A stretch of DNA of 64,000 bases from Letharia columbiana (GCF_014066305.1 NW_023501075.1:186001-250000), one strand, 5' to 3'; positions 39,691-51,883 are shown, counted from the first letter of the stretch. Notes: a model not told the origin generated them from the sequence alone. A program made the numbers and translations.

Positions 39691-40096
39691 TTAGTATATA
39701 TAAAAGAATAAGATAGAGCTAAGCTTAAAAATCTTAAGTTTATATATATAGTTAATTATAAATTTAAATTCGCTACGCTCTTTAATTAGATCGACTAACT
39801 TATCGCGAGTAAATAAATTAGCGTTCGTAATTATTAAAAAAATAGATATACGTTATTAATATATAGAATAACTTTTTTATTTTCTATTAAATTTTTAAGA
39901 TTTTTTTTTTAAATTATAGAACGAAATATGGGCTTTTAGATAAAAAAAGAGTTTCTAAATTTAGTCTTATAATTATTAAAGCGTAAGGAATTCAAATATC
40001 GCTTATCAAAGTTCGCTTATTAAAGATCGCTCACCTATTTACTCGATAGCCCTATTTAAAAAAAAATTATAAATTTAATTTATAGGCTTTTACTCG
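39691..40096 (+). mobile_element. Short non-autonomous Helitron inside Helitron C
   Basis: TTAGTATATATAAAAG after A to GGCTTTTACTCG before T, 406 bp. The empty site is present in Helitron A (TAATTAATATAG on the minus strand) and in the fragment at 14437-15160 (TAATTAATACG). This proves insertion between A and T with no duplication. Confidence 0.93.
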
Positions 40097-42011
40097 TATA
40101 ATTATAATAGCTATATCTAGTAAAGTTAATATAAAAAACGTAATCGAGAGAAAGTTATATCGTATTATAGACTAATCTTAAATATTATTTATAATATAGA
40201 TTTAGCTAAATATCGATTTTTCGCTCTTTAAAGACGCTAGAGTAAATATATAAATAGTAATTACTCTCTAAATTTTATATATATATAAGGCGATTAAATA
40301 ATTAATAATAATTTATTATAAGATTATAGAGATTATATTATTATATTAAACGCTATAATAGCGAAATTCTTTATTATTATTAATAAGATTCGAGGTTTCT
40401 AGCGTTAAAGAGTAAAGGATTTAATTAATAATATACTCGCTAGAGTTAATTAAATCGTTTATACTTATTTTAACGCTCTTATAATTTTATTCTATATTAT
40501 CTATTTTATCTATTTTAAATATATTAACTTTAATCTTTTCGCTATTATAGTATTATTTAATTATCTTATCTTTTTATAATATTATATTATAATAATTATA
40601 AATCTAATTTATAAGATTTAAATTATATTATATAGACTTTATAATATATAAATAACGCGCGATATAGCTAGCGAGTCTTATTAAAGATTAAATAGAATTT
40701 ATATAAAAATTAAAAAATAGATTAAAAGAATATAAGCTATTAAAAGAATTATTATTAAAAAAATCTAATAATAAATCTCGTAATAGAGAGTTTTTAATAG
40801 CGTTTTTCTCTTATTTAAAAGCTTCTTCTTAATAATATTTAGAATTTAATACGCGTTAAGAGGCTTTAAAATAAAGTAATAAAGAATAAATAGAGAAGAA
40901 AAACGCGTTTTAAGAGATAGTATCGCTAGATAAAAAGATATTATCGCTAATTTAAGAGAAATCTATAGAGAAAAATATATTCGTTTAAACTCTTTTTAAG
41001 GATCTTTTAACGCGTTTATAAATAATAGTAAATAATTATTATACTCGCTTACGATCTTAATTATTAATAATAGCGAATTTATTAAGAGATAGTTTAAAAG
41101 TATTAATAAAGACTTTAAAAGGCGAGTAAAAGAAATATATATATCTAAAGCGTTTAATAACGTTTCCGCGAGAAGTATCGAAAATAATTATATTTATATT
41201 AATAAAATTAATAAAATTAATAAAGAGATAGAAGAATAATAATTATATAAATAGATAAAAGAATTATTTAATCTCGAACGCGTTTTATATAACTATATTT
41301 AAATACTACTTCGCTTTATTAATAGTAAATTAAACTTTATAATTTTTATAGCGTTAGAAAGTATAAAGCGAGCTTTATAATTTAAGAAATTATAAAATAA
41401 CTATATATATCGTAAGCTAAGTGTTAAGGAATAGTTCTTAATATTATAATATTAGTGTGGTGTAAAGTTGTTCTATCAATCTATGTGGTCTGCAGGTAGA
41501 TATGTGCGGTGCCAAGCCTACGCTAGTGGCCCTATGAGTATCCCTGACGCATCTCATGATAATTGCCCATAAAAATCAGAGAGATGCCATGTTCTCATGG
41601 CAAGAAGTATGCATGCATGGTTCTTTTCGAAAAACCGGAAAGGAAATGGAGACACCAGGCTAATTAGTGGTGTGCATCCCACGAGTTCTCCTGCCGCAGT
41701 GAAAGCTTTCGATTAATGAAATGGCTGTCGAAACAAGACATCGGACGGTTTCAATTCGTCCAAATATGCATCGTCCCATGTCCTCCTGCAGAGGCCCAAA
41801 TGGCTGTGATCGACGCAGTAGATCCTTCTCTTATGTGCTCATTGCAGTGATGTATTATATTAATGCAGTGGGGATGATAGGCCAAATTGTAGTGGTGTTC
41901 TCGGTATGGTTGAGTTGCGAGGCGATTTGACGTGGGATCGTGGAGAGTATATGACGTGGGATCTTAGAGAGCTGGGCCGTATTCTTGATGGTGGTGGCCT
42001 TGTTACCGCTT

Positions 42012-42115
42012 GGTTTCTCCGCAGTGTTCTCCGCAGTGTTCTCCGCAGTGTTCTCCGTAGTGTTCTCCGCAGTGTTCTCCGCAGTGTTCTCCGCAGTGTT
42101 CTCCGCATTTGCCTG
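42012..42115. repeat. 12-bp tandem array in the TRIM-like element
   Basis: About eight units of TTCTCCGCAGTG (one with CCGTAG). Single or double units of the same motif occur in the Helitrons at 45199-47082 and 51884-53745, so copy number varies between copies. Confidence 0.92.
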
Positions 42116-42229
42116 TTGTAGTGACTCCTCCTCTTATTCAACTGAGTGCTTTGGCTGAGTGGCTGACTGAGTGACTGGCTAAGTGACTGTCTGCTTGGCT
42201 TGCTGGCGAAACTCATTGCGTAGTTAATC

Positions 42230-42292
42230 CATTTCAGTTCTTAGTATACCCATTTCAGTTCTTAGTGTGCCCATTTCAGTTCTTATCATACC
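42230..42292. repeat. 21-bp triplet
   Basis: Three units of CATTTCAGTTCTTAGTATAC type in tandem, with small differences, in the interior of the TRIM-like element. Confidence 0.88.
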
Positions 42293-42389
42293 TTGAAATA
42301 GAGCTATTATACCCTAAAGCTAATCGTTCGAGATGCCGGGGATAAGTGGGCTAAAAGTAGATATAATAATAGCCTATTAAAAGGTTCAC

Positions 42390-42515
42390 TGCTTGATTAC
42401 GTGTAGTAACTCTACGTAATAAGCTGAGTGCTAATAGATAAGCGCTATAGATGTTATTTGCGTATAGTAACTCTGCGTAATAGGCTGAGTACTAATAGGT
42501 AAGCGATATAGATGT
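42390..42515. repeat. About 62-bp direct duplication
   Basis: Two copies of a segment containing GTAACTCT(A/G)CGTAATA, GCTGAGT(G/A)CTAATAG and CTATAGATGTTA-type sequence, just before the 3' LTR of the TRIM-like element. Confidence 0.8.
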
Positions 42516-42935
42516 TAAGGTAGATAGAGGCGTAACGTAACTGGCTAGCACTATAGATGAGCGAATAAATTTAATAGACTTCTATTGAGTAATCTTTAGA
42601 TGTTACTATTATTTGTTAAGAAATAGTTCTTAATATCATAATATTAGTATAGTATAAAGTTATTCTATTAATCTATATAATCTATAGACAGATATATACG
42701 ATATTAAGCCTACGCTAGTAACCCTATAAGTATCTCTAAGACATCTCATAACACTAAGTACTTTAAAGTAAAAAACTTTTATATATAAATTTTTAATAAG
42801 AGAGTTTAAGAGAGCTAGCGAGCTAATTTAGCCGATTTAACTAAAGAGCGTAATAATTCTAAATTTATAATTAACTATATATATAAATTTAAGATTTTTA
42901 AACTTAGCTCTATCTTATTCTTTTATATATACTAA

Positions 42936-43625
42936 TAAAATTTTAATAACATATCTTAATAAATTTGTAAATATTAAATTTATCGAAATATTTTTTAGAA
43001 GTTTATTATTTTTATTAATATAATTATTATAATTATTAATTAAATTTTTATATAAAATATTATTAACTCTTTTAATTTAATTTAATATATTAAAATTTTC
43101 TTTAAAATTAAATTTAATCTATCTAAACTTATTTTCTTAATATTTTATATAAAAAATTATTATTAAAATATAGAATATTATTAATAGATAATACTTTTAA
43201 ATATTATAATATCTTTTAATTATTAAGAAATATCGCTTATATATAATAGTCTTTATAAAAAAAATTATAAGTTATTTAAGCGATTATAGCGTATTTAAAT
43301 TTAAATTTTTATTATTATTTTAAAATTAAAAGATTTATTAAATTATTAAAAAAAGTTTTATAAAGATTAAAAATAAGATTATAATTAAGATAATAATTAA
43401 AAGATTTATTATTTCTTCTATATTACTAAAATTAATTATATTTATTCTTATTATATAATTAAATATATTTTTATTTATTTAATTTATTTATTTAACTTTT
43501 TATAATTAATTACTTATATTAATATTTTAATAATTTTAAAAAAAAAATTTAAACGCTTTTTAATAGACTTTCGCTTATAATTATTTTCCAATATTAATTT
43601 TCAATTTAAATTTTTTAATTTTATA
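42936..43625. other. Unidentified RIP-saturated DNA
   Basis: No reading frame, terminus or repeat recognised. CpA and TpG are rare, so it was probably repetitive before decay. Confidence 0.5.
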
Positions 43626-44012
43626 CGAGTAAAGGCCTATGAATTAAATTCATAATCGTTTTTTTGATTAGGGCTGTCGAGGTAAGCGATCTTTAATAAG
43701 CGATCTTTAATAAGCGATATTTGAATGCCTTGCTTTTTATTAATTATAAGACTAAATTTTAAGATTCTTAAAGCGCTTAAAAGCGTAATCTACGCTTTAT
43801 AATTTAAAAAAAAATCTTAAAATTTTAATAGAAAATAGTAAAGTTATTAAAGGGTTAAAAGTAGAATAAGAGATTTTAATAGTTACGAACGCTAATTTAT
43901 TTACCCGCGATATCTAATTAAAAAGCGTAGATCTAATAAATTAATAATTAACTATATATATAAATTTAAGATTTTTAAGCTTAGCTCTATCTTATTCTAT
44001 TATATATACTAA
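43626..44012 (-). mobile_element. Short non-autonomous Helitron
   Basis: CGAGTAAAGGCC after A to TACTAA before T, 387 bp. The 3' hairpin is best preserved here: TATGAA and TTCATA arms around a 5-nt loop, 12 nt from the terminus. Confidence 0.9.
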
Positions 44013-45198
44013 TTATTATAATTTAAATATAAAAGCGTAATTTATTTATATAAATAATTTAAATTTAATTTAATTTAATTATAATAGATAATTAATTTCT
44101 TATAAATGATTTTAAAAAAATTAAAAGTTTCTTTTTCTTAAATTTTTTTTTCTTTTTAATTTTTCGAGTTTTTTATTTATATAATTAAATAAATAATTAT
44201 AAATATTAAAAATATAGTAAATTATAATCTTCTTTTCTTTATATATTAAGAACTAATTAAAAATAATTTAAACGTTTAAATTATAGTTTTTATTTATAAT
44301 TATTTATAAATATTATTAATTATTTAATTTTAAATAGATAATTAATCTATTTTTTAAAAAGTATATAATATTAATATAAAAAAGTAGAGTATAAAATAAT
44401 TTTTAATAAATTAAATTTTAATAAATTTTAATATTCTAAAAGAGCTTAAAAGAGCGTTTTTAATAATATTACTTTTTTTAAAAAAATTAATACTTATCTA
44501 ATATTAAAATATTTTTATTTTAAAATTATTTAATTTATATTATAAAAATTAAATTAATAATATTTATAAATTTTTAATTAATATATTTATTTTTAATATA
44601 TTTAAAAACTATAAAAATCTTATAGTATTATTAATTAATATTAATAAAAAAAATTAAAAAAATTATAAATAATTAGTAATTATAAAATATTTAATAATTT
44701 AAAGTTAAAAAGATTTTAATATTATTAATTAATAAAATTTTTAATAATCTTAATTCTAGAATTATAGCTTTTTTTATTAATAAATTTCTTATAATAAATT
44801 TTAATTTTAATAATATAATAAAAATAAAATAAAATAATATTTATAATATTTAAAAATTATTAAAAATTATTAAAAATTATTAAAAATTATTAAAAATTAT
44901 TAAAAATTATTAAAAATTATAAATAAAATATTAATATTTATAATTAGCGATAAAATTATTTTAAGAAATCTTTATATATAAGCTTTTAAGTTTCTAATAT
45001 TATAAATTTTTTTAATATTATCTTTTTTAAAATAAATAGTAAATTAAATTTTTATTTTTATTTTTTATTTTATTTATTAATAATTTATATTATTTAATTT
45101 AAAAATATATCTAATTTTAATAATTATTAATTAAACTAGTTTATTATTAATACTTAAATTAAATTTCTTAATATATTTATAAAACTTATTATATACTA
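44013..45198. other. Unidentified RIPed DNA with a 10-bp array
   Basis: The only structure is a run of about seven AAAAATTATT-type 10-bp units at about 44855-44930. Otherwise it is AT-only sequence with no recognisable coding. Confidence 0.6.
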
Positions 45199-47082
45199 CA
45201 AGTAAAGGCCTATGAATTAAATTCATAGAGTTGGATTTTTCTACGTCAAATCGAACTCTGATCGCTTGCTGTGCGTTTTTGACCTACATACAGGCACATA
45301 TGTACGGAGAGAGGCGCGCTAAGGCCTAATTAGGAAGGTGTATCGAGTGTGGAGAATTGATCCGTAATAATTGCCCACAAAAAACAGAGAAAGGCCATGT
45401 TCTTATGGCAAGAAGTATTAAAATACCGGAAAGAAATAGAGATAACATGTCAATTAGTGGTGTGAATCCCACATTATCTCCTGCCGCAGTGAAATCTTTC
45501 GAATAATGAAATAGCTGTCAGAGTAAGACATCGGACGGTTTTAATTCGTCCAAATATGCATCGTTCCGGAGTGATGATTTGATGTGGAACCGTGGAGAGC
45601 ATATGAGGTGGGATCTTGGAGAGCTGAGCCGTGTTCTTGGTGCTGGGGGCCTTATTGCCGCTTGGTTTCTCCGCAGTGTTCTCCGCATTCGCCTGCTATC
45701 GTGACTTCTCTTACCCTGGCTAAGTGGATTGGTGTGAGACCGTGGAGAGTAGGCCTGTTGTGTCACTGCTGCTGATGACTATCTCCGTAGTATTCTCCGC
45801 AGTGTTCTCCGCATTCGCCTGCTGTCGTGATTTCTCTTGCCCTGGCTGAGTGGATTGGTGTGGGATCTTGGAGAGCTGAGCCGTGTTTTTGACGATGGTG
45901 GCCTTGTTGCCGCTTGGTTTCTCCGCAGTGTTCTCCGCATTTGCCTGTTGTAGTTCCTCCTCTTACTCCTCAATGCAGTGGGGATGATAGGCCAAGTTAC
46001 AGTGGTGTTCTCCGCTTGCTGAGTGATGATTTGATGTGGAATCGTGGAGAGTATATGACGTGGGATCTTGGAGAGCTGAGCCTGTTCTTGGTGCTGGGGG
46101 CCTTGTTGTCGCTTGGTTTCTCCGTAGTGTTCTCCGTATTCGCCTGCTGTAGTGACTTCTCTTGCACTGGCTGAGTGGATTGATGTGAGACCGTGGAGAG
46201 TAGGCCTGTTGTATCACTGCTGCTGATGACTGTCTCCGCAATGTTCTCCGTAGTGTTCTCCGTATTCGCCTGTTGTAGATCCTCCTCTTATTTAACTGAG
46301 TGCGAGGGTATCGAGGGTAAATATATTTATATTAGTGGAATTGATAGAATTAATAGAATAATAAAAGAAGAATAGTTATATAAATAGGTGAAAGGATTAT
46401 TATTCGATCCCGAACGCGTTTAATGTAATTATAATATTTGAATATTAGTTTAACTCATCTATCGCTGACTTGAAAGAAGTATATAGAAGAGAATATATCC
46501 GTTCAGACTCTTTTTAAGGGTCTTCTAACGCGTTTATAAGTAGTAATAGATAGCTATTAAGCTCGCTTACGACCTCGATTACTAGTAGTAATAAATTTAT
46601 CGAGAAGTAGTTTAAAGGCGTTAATAAGGGGCTCTAATTAAGCGAGGGGTATCGAAGATAATTATATTTATATTAGTGAAATTAATAGAATTAATAGAAT
46701 TAATAGAATAGTAAAAGAATAATAAATAGATAAAAGAATTATTATTTAATCTCGGACGCGTCTAGTATAACTACTATAACTATTATATTTAAATATTTAT
46801 TTAATTTACTAATAGTAGACTAAACTTTATAATTTTTATAGCGTTAGAAAGCGTATACTAAGCTCTATAATTTACGAAATTATAAAGAAATAGCATTTAT
46901 AGAGAGCTGGTTATTTTAGAGTATAAGACTTCTATATATAGATTTTTAATAGTTACGAACGCTAATTTATTTATTCGCGATATCTAATTAAAAAGCGTAG
47001 ATCTAACGAATTAATAATTAACTATATATATAAATTTAAGATTTTCTAGTTTAGCTCTATCTTATTCTATTATATATACTAA
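45199..47082 (-). mobile_element. Medium non-autonomous Helitron carrying TRIM-like sequence
   Basis: The 3' end is CAAGTAAAGGCC after A (terminus CTTG). The 5' end is TACTAA before T at 47082. The left 120 bp are the Helitron 3' end. From about 45290 to 46300 it carries LTR tail and interior of the TRIM-like element (GCGCGCTAAGGCCTAATTAG, GGTGTGAATCCCACATT, CATCGGACGG, CTCCGCAGTG units). From about 46310 it is Helitron 5' region. The TRIM-like half is nearly unmutated while the Helitron half is RIPed. Overlapping open frames at 45518-46375 on both strands are repeat artefacts. Confidence 0.9.
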
Positions 47083-48801
47083 TTATATCGCTTATTTTAT
47101 AATCTATAAATAAATAAATTAAAATTTTATTATAATAATAAGAAATAATATATAAGTTCTCGAAATTAATAAGTATATATTTATTAAATTATATTTATTT
47201 TTAAAATTTAAAATTTTCTAAATTTTAATAAATAAATTAACGATTATTATTAAGTTTAAATTAATTTTATATAATTTATATTATCTTTATTTTTTATTAT
47301 ATTCTTTATTTTTTATTATAAATATTAAGAAAGACTAATTTATTATTATTTTTATATTAAAATATATTTATTAAAATTTTATATTAAGTATTATTAATTA
47401 AAAAAGTTAAACTTATATTAAATAAAAATTTAAATAATATTTTAAAATTAAAATATTTAAAGAGAAATTAAAAGAGATATATATATAAATAAAATATTAA
47501 AGATAAAATAAAATAAATCTTTAATATATAAAATATATCTTCTTATTATAATAAAAATTTATATTACTTTAATAATATATTATTATATTATTTTTAATAT
47601 TTAAATTAAAAATTAACTTTTTTTAATTAATTTTATAATTAGTAGTTATATATTTAAAAATATATAATACTATTAATATAAAATTAATATTTAATTTATT
47701 TAATTTAAAACTTTAATTAATTTAATTATTAACGCTTTTCTACTTAATATAATATATTTTAATTTTAATTTAATATTATTTATTTATTAATATAATATTT
47801 TAAATATTAATATTAAAAATTAATTATTTTTATTTAATATTCTAATTATTAATTATATTAATAAGAGTATATATTAATATCTTAAAATTATTAAATTAAT
47901 TTTATTAGATATTAATATAGAATTAGAATTTAATTTAGATCTTTTAATAATTTAATTAATTTAATTAATTATTATTTAAATCTTTTATATATAAAAATTA
48001 AATCTTTTATTATATTAAGATTATTTTTAAACTTTAAAGTCTTTCTTATTATTATATCTATTTTCTATTTAAATAATATTATAATATTTTTTATTAAAAT
48101 ATTAAATTATTAAAATATTATATTCTTTACTTTTAATTAAAAGATTTTATTTTAAACTAATATTTTTAATCTTATAAAAATAATAATAAATTTATTATAG
48201 ATAAAGATAAAAAAAAAGAGTATTTTCTTTTATCTTTATAATAGAAGAAAAAAAGAAAATAAATTAATTAATTATAAGCTTTAAAGGACTTTATATTTAA
48301 AAATAATAATTAATAAAATTATAATATTAAAATAAAGAGCTTTTCTTATAATTAATAATTATAAAATTAAATAAAAATTAATAAAATTAATAAAATTATC
48401 TTTAATAAATATATTATATTTATAAAAAATATTAAAATATATAAAATATAATAGAGAATATATATATAATTATAGATATTTAATTATATTTAAAATATAA
48501 GAAGAAGTATTTATATATAGATTTATATTATATATTAATAATAATAAATTAAATTTTATTATAATTAACTTTTTAATTATAATAAAAATGCTATTTTATT
48601 TTAATAAAATTTTAACTATATAGTATTAATTAGTTTAATAATAAATATTTAATATTATTATTTTTTAATTTATTTTCTTTTTTCTTAAAAATTCTTTTTA
48701 TTATTATAGTATTATTTATATTTAAAAAAAAATTATACTTTCTAATTAAATTAAATTAATAATATTATTTTTATATAATAAATATATATTTAATAGTAAT
48801 A
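47083..48801. other. Unidentified RIP-saturated DNA
   Basis: 1.7 kb of almost pure A/T with a few CpG. I see no protein remnant, terminal repeat or clear array. Confidence 0.5.
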
Positions 48802-49228
48802 TTAGTATATATAAAAGAATAAGATAGAATTAAATTAGAAAATCTTAAATTTATATATATAATTAATTATAAATTCGAGTTCTCTACGCTTTTTAATTGG
48901 ATTATTTAAACTATCGTAAATAAATAAATTAGTATTCGTAATTATTAAAATCTCTTACTTCGTTAACTCTACTTTTAATTCTTTAATAACTTTACTATTT
49001 TCTATTAAAATTAATTTTTTTTCTCTAAATTATAAGACGTAGATTACGCTTTTAAATACTTTAATAATTTTAAAATTTAATATTCTAATTATTAAAAGAT
49101 AAGGTACTTAAATATCGCTTATTAAAGATCGCTTATTAAAGATCGGTTATTAAAGATCGCTTCTTAAATTTACTCGATAGTTTTAATTAAAAAAATAATT
49201 ATAAATTTAATTTATATATCTTTACTCG
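48802..49228 (+). mobile_element. Short non-autonomous Helitron
   Basis: TTAGTATATATAAAAG after A to ATATCTTTACTCG before T, 427 bp. It contains the TCGCTTATTAAAGA direct repeats typical of the short group. The copy at 54417-54836 is a close relative. Confidence 0.9.
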
Positions 49229-49737
49229 TATTTCTTAATATAATAATTAAATATAATATTATTATTTATTAAAGTTATTAATTATTAATTTAAATTTATT
49301 TAAATTATTAAAATAAAATTAAATTTAAAACTAGAAGATTATATATAAAGTTTAAAAAGTATAATTATAAATAAGAAAAATATATAATTATATTAATTAT
49401 ATATATTTAAATTAAATAATAAATTAAATATATATATTAATTATATTATTTTTAATTAGATTTTAAAATTTATATATTAAAAAAATTCATGAATTATAAA
49501 AATTAATAAAATTAATTATTTTTTAAATTATATTCGCTTAAATAATAGAAAAAAATTTAATTTATATAATTTTAAATTTAATTAATTAATTTTAAATTTA
49601 AATTTCTATATTAATTTTATATTAAAAAATTATAGAAATAAAATTAATAAGTAATTTTAATAATATAACTTATTTTTTAATAATTATAAATAAAGAAAAT
49701 TATTAAACTAATATCTAATAATTTAATTATATATATT
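49229..49737. other. Unidentified RIPed DNA
   Basis: Nothing recognisable between the Helitron and the MITE copy. Confidence 0.5.
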
Positions 49738-50521
49738 TACTAGTTAGAAAGATATAATATATCTTATAAAATATTTTATATTAAGTAATATTATACTATA
49801 CTCGAATATAATATAAATAGAATTAGATATTATTTTATTTTTTTAATATAGATTCGAAATCTTAATAATATATATTATAATATAATATATATATAAGATA
49901 TCTCGACTAAGATTTCTATATTTAAAAGTATAAGTAATTATTTTAATTATTATTTTAATTTTATTATAACTATTACTATTATAACTACTATTATTATAAT
50001 TATTACTACTATAATTATTATTATTATAACTATTATTATTTATTATTTAAATAGTTTTATTATTATAGAATAGTTATAATAATAATAGTTATAATAATAA
50101 TAGTTATAATAATAATAGTTATAATAATAATAATTATAATAATAATAGTTATAATAATAATAGCTATAATAGAAATAGTTATAATAGAAATAATTATAAT
50201 AGAGATAGTTATAATAGAGATAGTTATAATAGAAATAGTTATAATAATATATCGAATAGAGATAAATACTATTAATCGTTAACTAGAATAATAATTAAAA
50301 TAGCTACTTTATACTTTTAAATATAGAGATTCTAACGAAATATCTTATATATATATTATTTTATAATATAATATTATAGATATATTATATTATAATATAT
50401 ATCGCTAAGATTTTATATTATATTAGATATAAGATTATATAAATATTAATATTCTATATTATATTAAAGTAGAATATAATAAATTAATATCTTATATTAT
50501 ACTATATCTTTTTAATTAATA
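49738..50521. mobile_element. Foldback hAT-like MITE, copy 2 (RIPed)
   Basis: This is a full-length 784-bp relative of the element at 21535-22682, with the same order of arms and internal arrays. It starts TACTAGTTAGAAAGATATAA against TACTGGCCGGAAAGGTATGG in copy 1; the differences are all C-to-T or G-to-A. The 15-bp units survive as TATTATAACTATTAC types (about 49960-50050), facing an inverted array at about 50075-50250. It is shorter because the arrays are shorter. No matching 8-bp flanks remain. Confidence 0.88.
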
Positions 50522-50770
50522 ATAATAATATATTTTATATAAAAAGATTTACTTTATAATTAAAAGATATATAATTTTTTAAATAATTATAATAAAATAT
50601 AAGTTTATAAATAATAATATAATATTATTAAAGTTTAGATATAATTTTTATAAAAAAGAAATATATAATAAATAAAAGAAAAATTATTCTAAGTTAAAAA
50701 TAAGATATTCTAATTATTATACTTAATTTAATAATTTTAATAATTTTATATTTATAAAATAAAACTTTTT

Positions 50771-51016
50771 AAATTAATTTAAATATAAATATATATTTAT
50801 AAGAATAATATTATTTTAATAAAAGAGATTTCTATTTTAAAATCTATTTTAAATTAAAAATCTTATTTTTATATTTAATAGTTTTAATTTTTTAAATTAA
50901 TTTAAATATAAATATATATTTATAAGAATAATATTATTTTAATAAAAGAGATTTCTATTTTAAAATCTATTTTAAATTAAAAATCTTATTTTTATATTTA
51001 ATAGTTTTAATTTTTT
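50771..51016. repeat. 123-bp direct duplication
   Basis: Two nearly identical units begin at 50771 and 50894 with AAATTAATTTAAATATAAAT. They adjoin the 92-bp array. Confidence 0.88.
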
Positions 51017-51640
51017 AATTTTATTTCTAATATTATAATTAAATTTATATAATAATAATATATCTTTTTTATTAATAAATATCTCTATATTTAAGAGCTT
51101 TAATTTTTAAAATTATTATTAATATTATAATTAAATTTATATAATAATAATATATCTTTCTTATTAATAGATATCTTTATATTCGATAATTTTAATTTCT
51201 AAAATTATTATTAATATCGCGATTAAATTTATATAATAATAGTATATCTTTTTTATTAATAAATATTCTTATATTTAATAACTTTAATTTTTAGAATTAT
51301 TATTAATATTACGATTAAATTTATTTAATAATAATATATCTTTTTTAACTTATATTTTTATATTTAATAATTTTAATTTTTAAAATTATTATTAATATTA
51401 TAATTAAATTTATATAATAATAATATATCTTTCTTATTAGCGAGTATCTTTATATTTAATAATTTTAATTTTTAAAATTATTATTAATTTTATAATTAAT
51501 TTTATATAATAATAATATATCTTTCTTATTAGCGAGTATCTCTATATTTAATAATTTTAATTTCTAAAATTATTATTAATATCGCGATTAAATTTATATA
51601 GTAATAATATATTTTTCTTATTAGCGAGTATATTAATAAT
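51000..51640. repeat. 92-bp satellite-like array, about seven units
   Basis: The anchor TATTATAATTAAATTTATAT (or its CGCGATT variant) recurs at 51031, 51123, 51215, 51307, 51396, 51488 and 51580, so the period is 92 bp (one 89). Units carry TTCTTATTAGCGAGTAT or TTTTATTAATAAATAT variants. CpG variants are visible, but CpA is gone. Confidence 0.93.
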
Positions 51641-51883
51641 TATAAATATTTAAAATATAATAAAAAATAGTAGATAATTCTTAATAATATTTAATTTTAA
51701 ATCTATAATTTTTTTATCTTATTTAAAAATAAAAATATTTATATCTAAAATTCAAAATAAGTAAATTCTAATATATAGTTATAAAATAGATATAAATTTT
51801 TAATACTTCTCGCTAAGCGTATAACGTTTAAAAAAAAAGTATTAATTTTTAATTATATTTATATATTTTTTTAGAAGAAATTA

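Larger units (their letters stand above)
41422..42753 (+). mobile_element. TRIM-like non-autonomous LTR element, 1332 bp
   Basis: Two 140-bp LTRs (41422-41561 and 42614-42753) begin TGTTAAG(G/A)AATAGTTC and end CATGATA or CATAACA (both from CATGACA after different RIP hits). The target duplication CTAAG is at 41417-41421 and 42754-42758. The interior (1052 bp) has no gag or pol. It holds a GGTGTGCATCCC segment, a 12-bp array, a 21-bp triplet and a roughly 62-bp duplication. The left half is not RIPed, the right half lightly. Apparent open frames around 41721-42216 are caused by the array. Its internal sequence recurs inside several Helitrons. Confidence 0.92.
26989..42935 (-). mobile_element. 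Helitron copy C (autonomous type) with four nested insertions
   Basis: The 3' end is at 26989 (TAAGTAAAGGCC) and the 5' end at 42935 (TACTAA before T). Without the insertions at 27343-27931, 31784-39464, 39691-40096 and 41422-42753 it is about 5.9-6.0 kb and collinear with copies A and B. The minus strand carries the Rep-helicase remnant at about 27930-31780, with KYIFKYIYK at 30207-30233 and the helicase LYIAL region near 27960-27990. It is RIPed throughout, although several of its insertions are not, which orders the events. Confidence 0.88.

Noticed and set aside
41562..41830. A CRISPR-like reading of the short regular repeats
   Set aside because: The repeats are simple tandem or dispersed transposon sequence without unique spacers, in a fungal genome context.
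41721..42216. Arg/Thr/Leu-rich frame (RRTLRRTLRR) and its opposite-strand partner (SVLRSVLRSV)
   Set aside because: By-product of the 12-bp TTCTCCGCAGTG array inside a non-coding TRIM-like element.
45440..45480. Possible tRNA-like B box (GTGTGAATCCCAC) suggesting a SINE
   Set aside because: The motif belongs to the interior of the TRIM-like LTR element and recurs with it. No A box at suitable spacing and no tRNA fold were seen.
45518..46375. Six overlapping open frames on both strands
   Set aside because: They lie in the unRIPed TRIM-like part of a non-autonomous Helitron, overlap each other on opposite strands, and repeat the same SPRSH and RRTLRRN words caused by repeated DNA blocks.
49738..50521. 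8-bp target duplication for MITE copy 2
   Set aside because: The bases beside the two ends (TATATATT and ATAATAAT) do not match, and RIP alone does not explain the difference.
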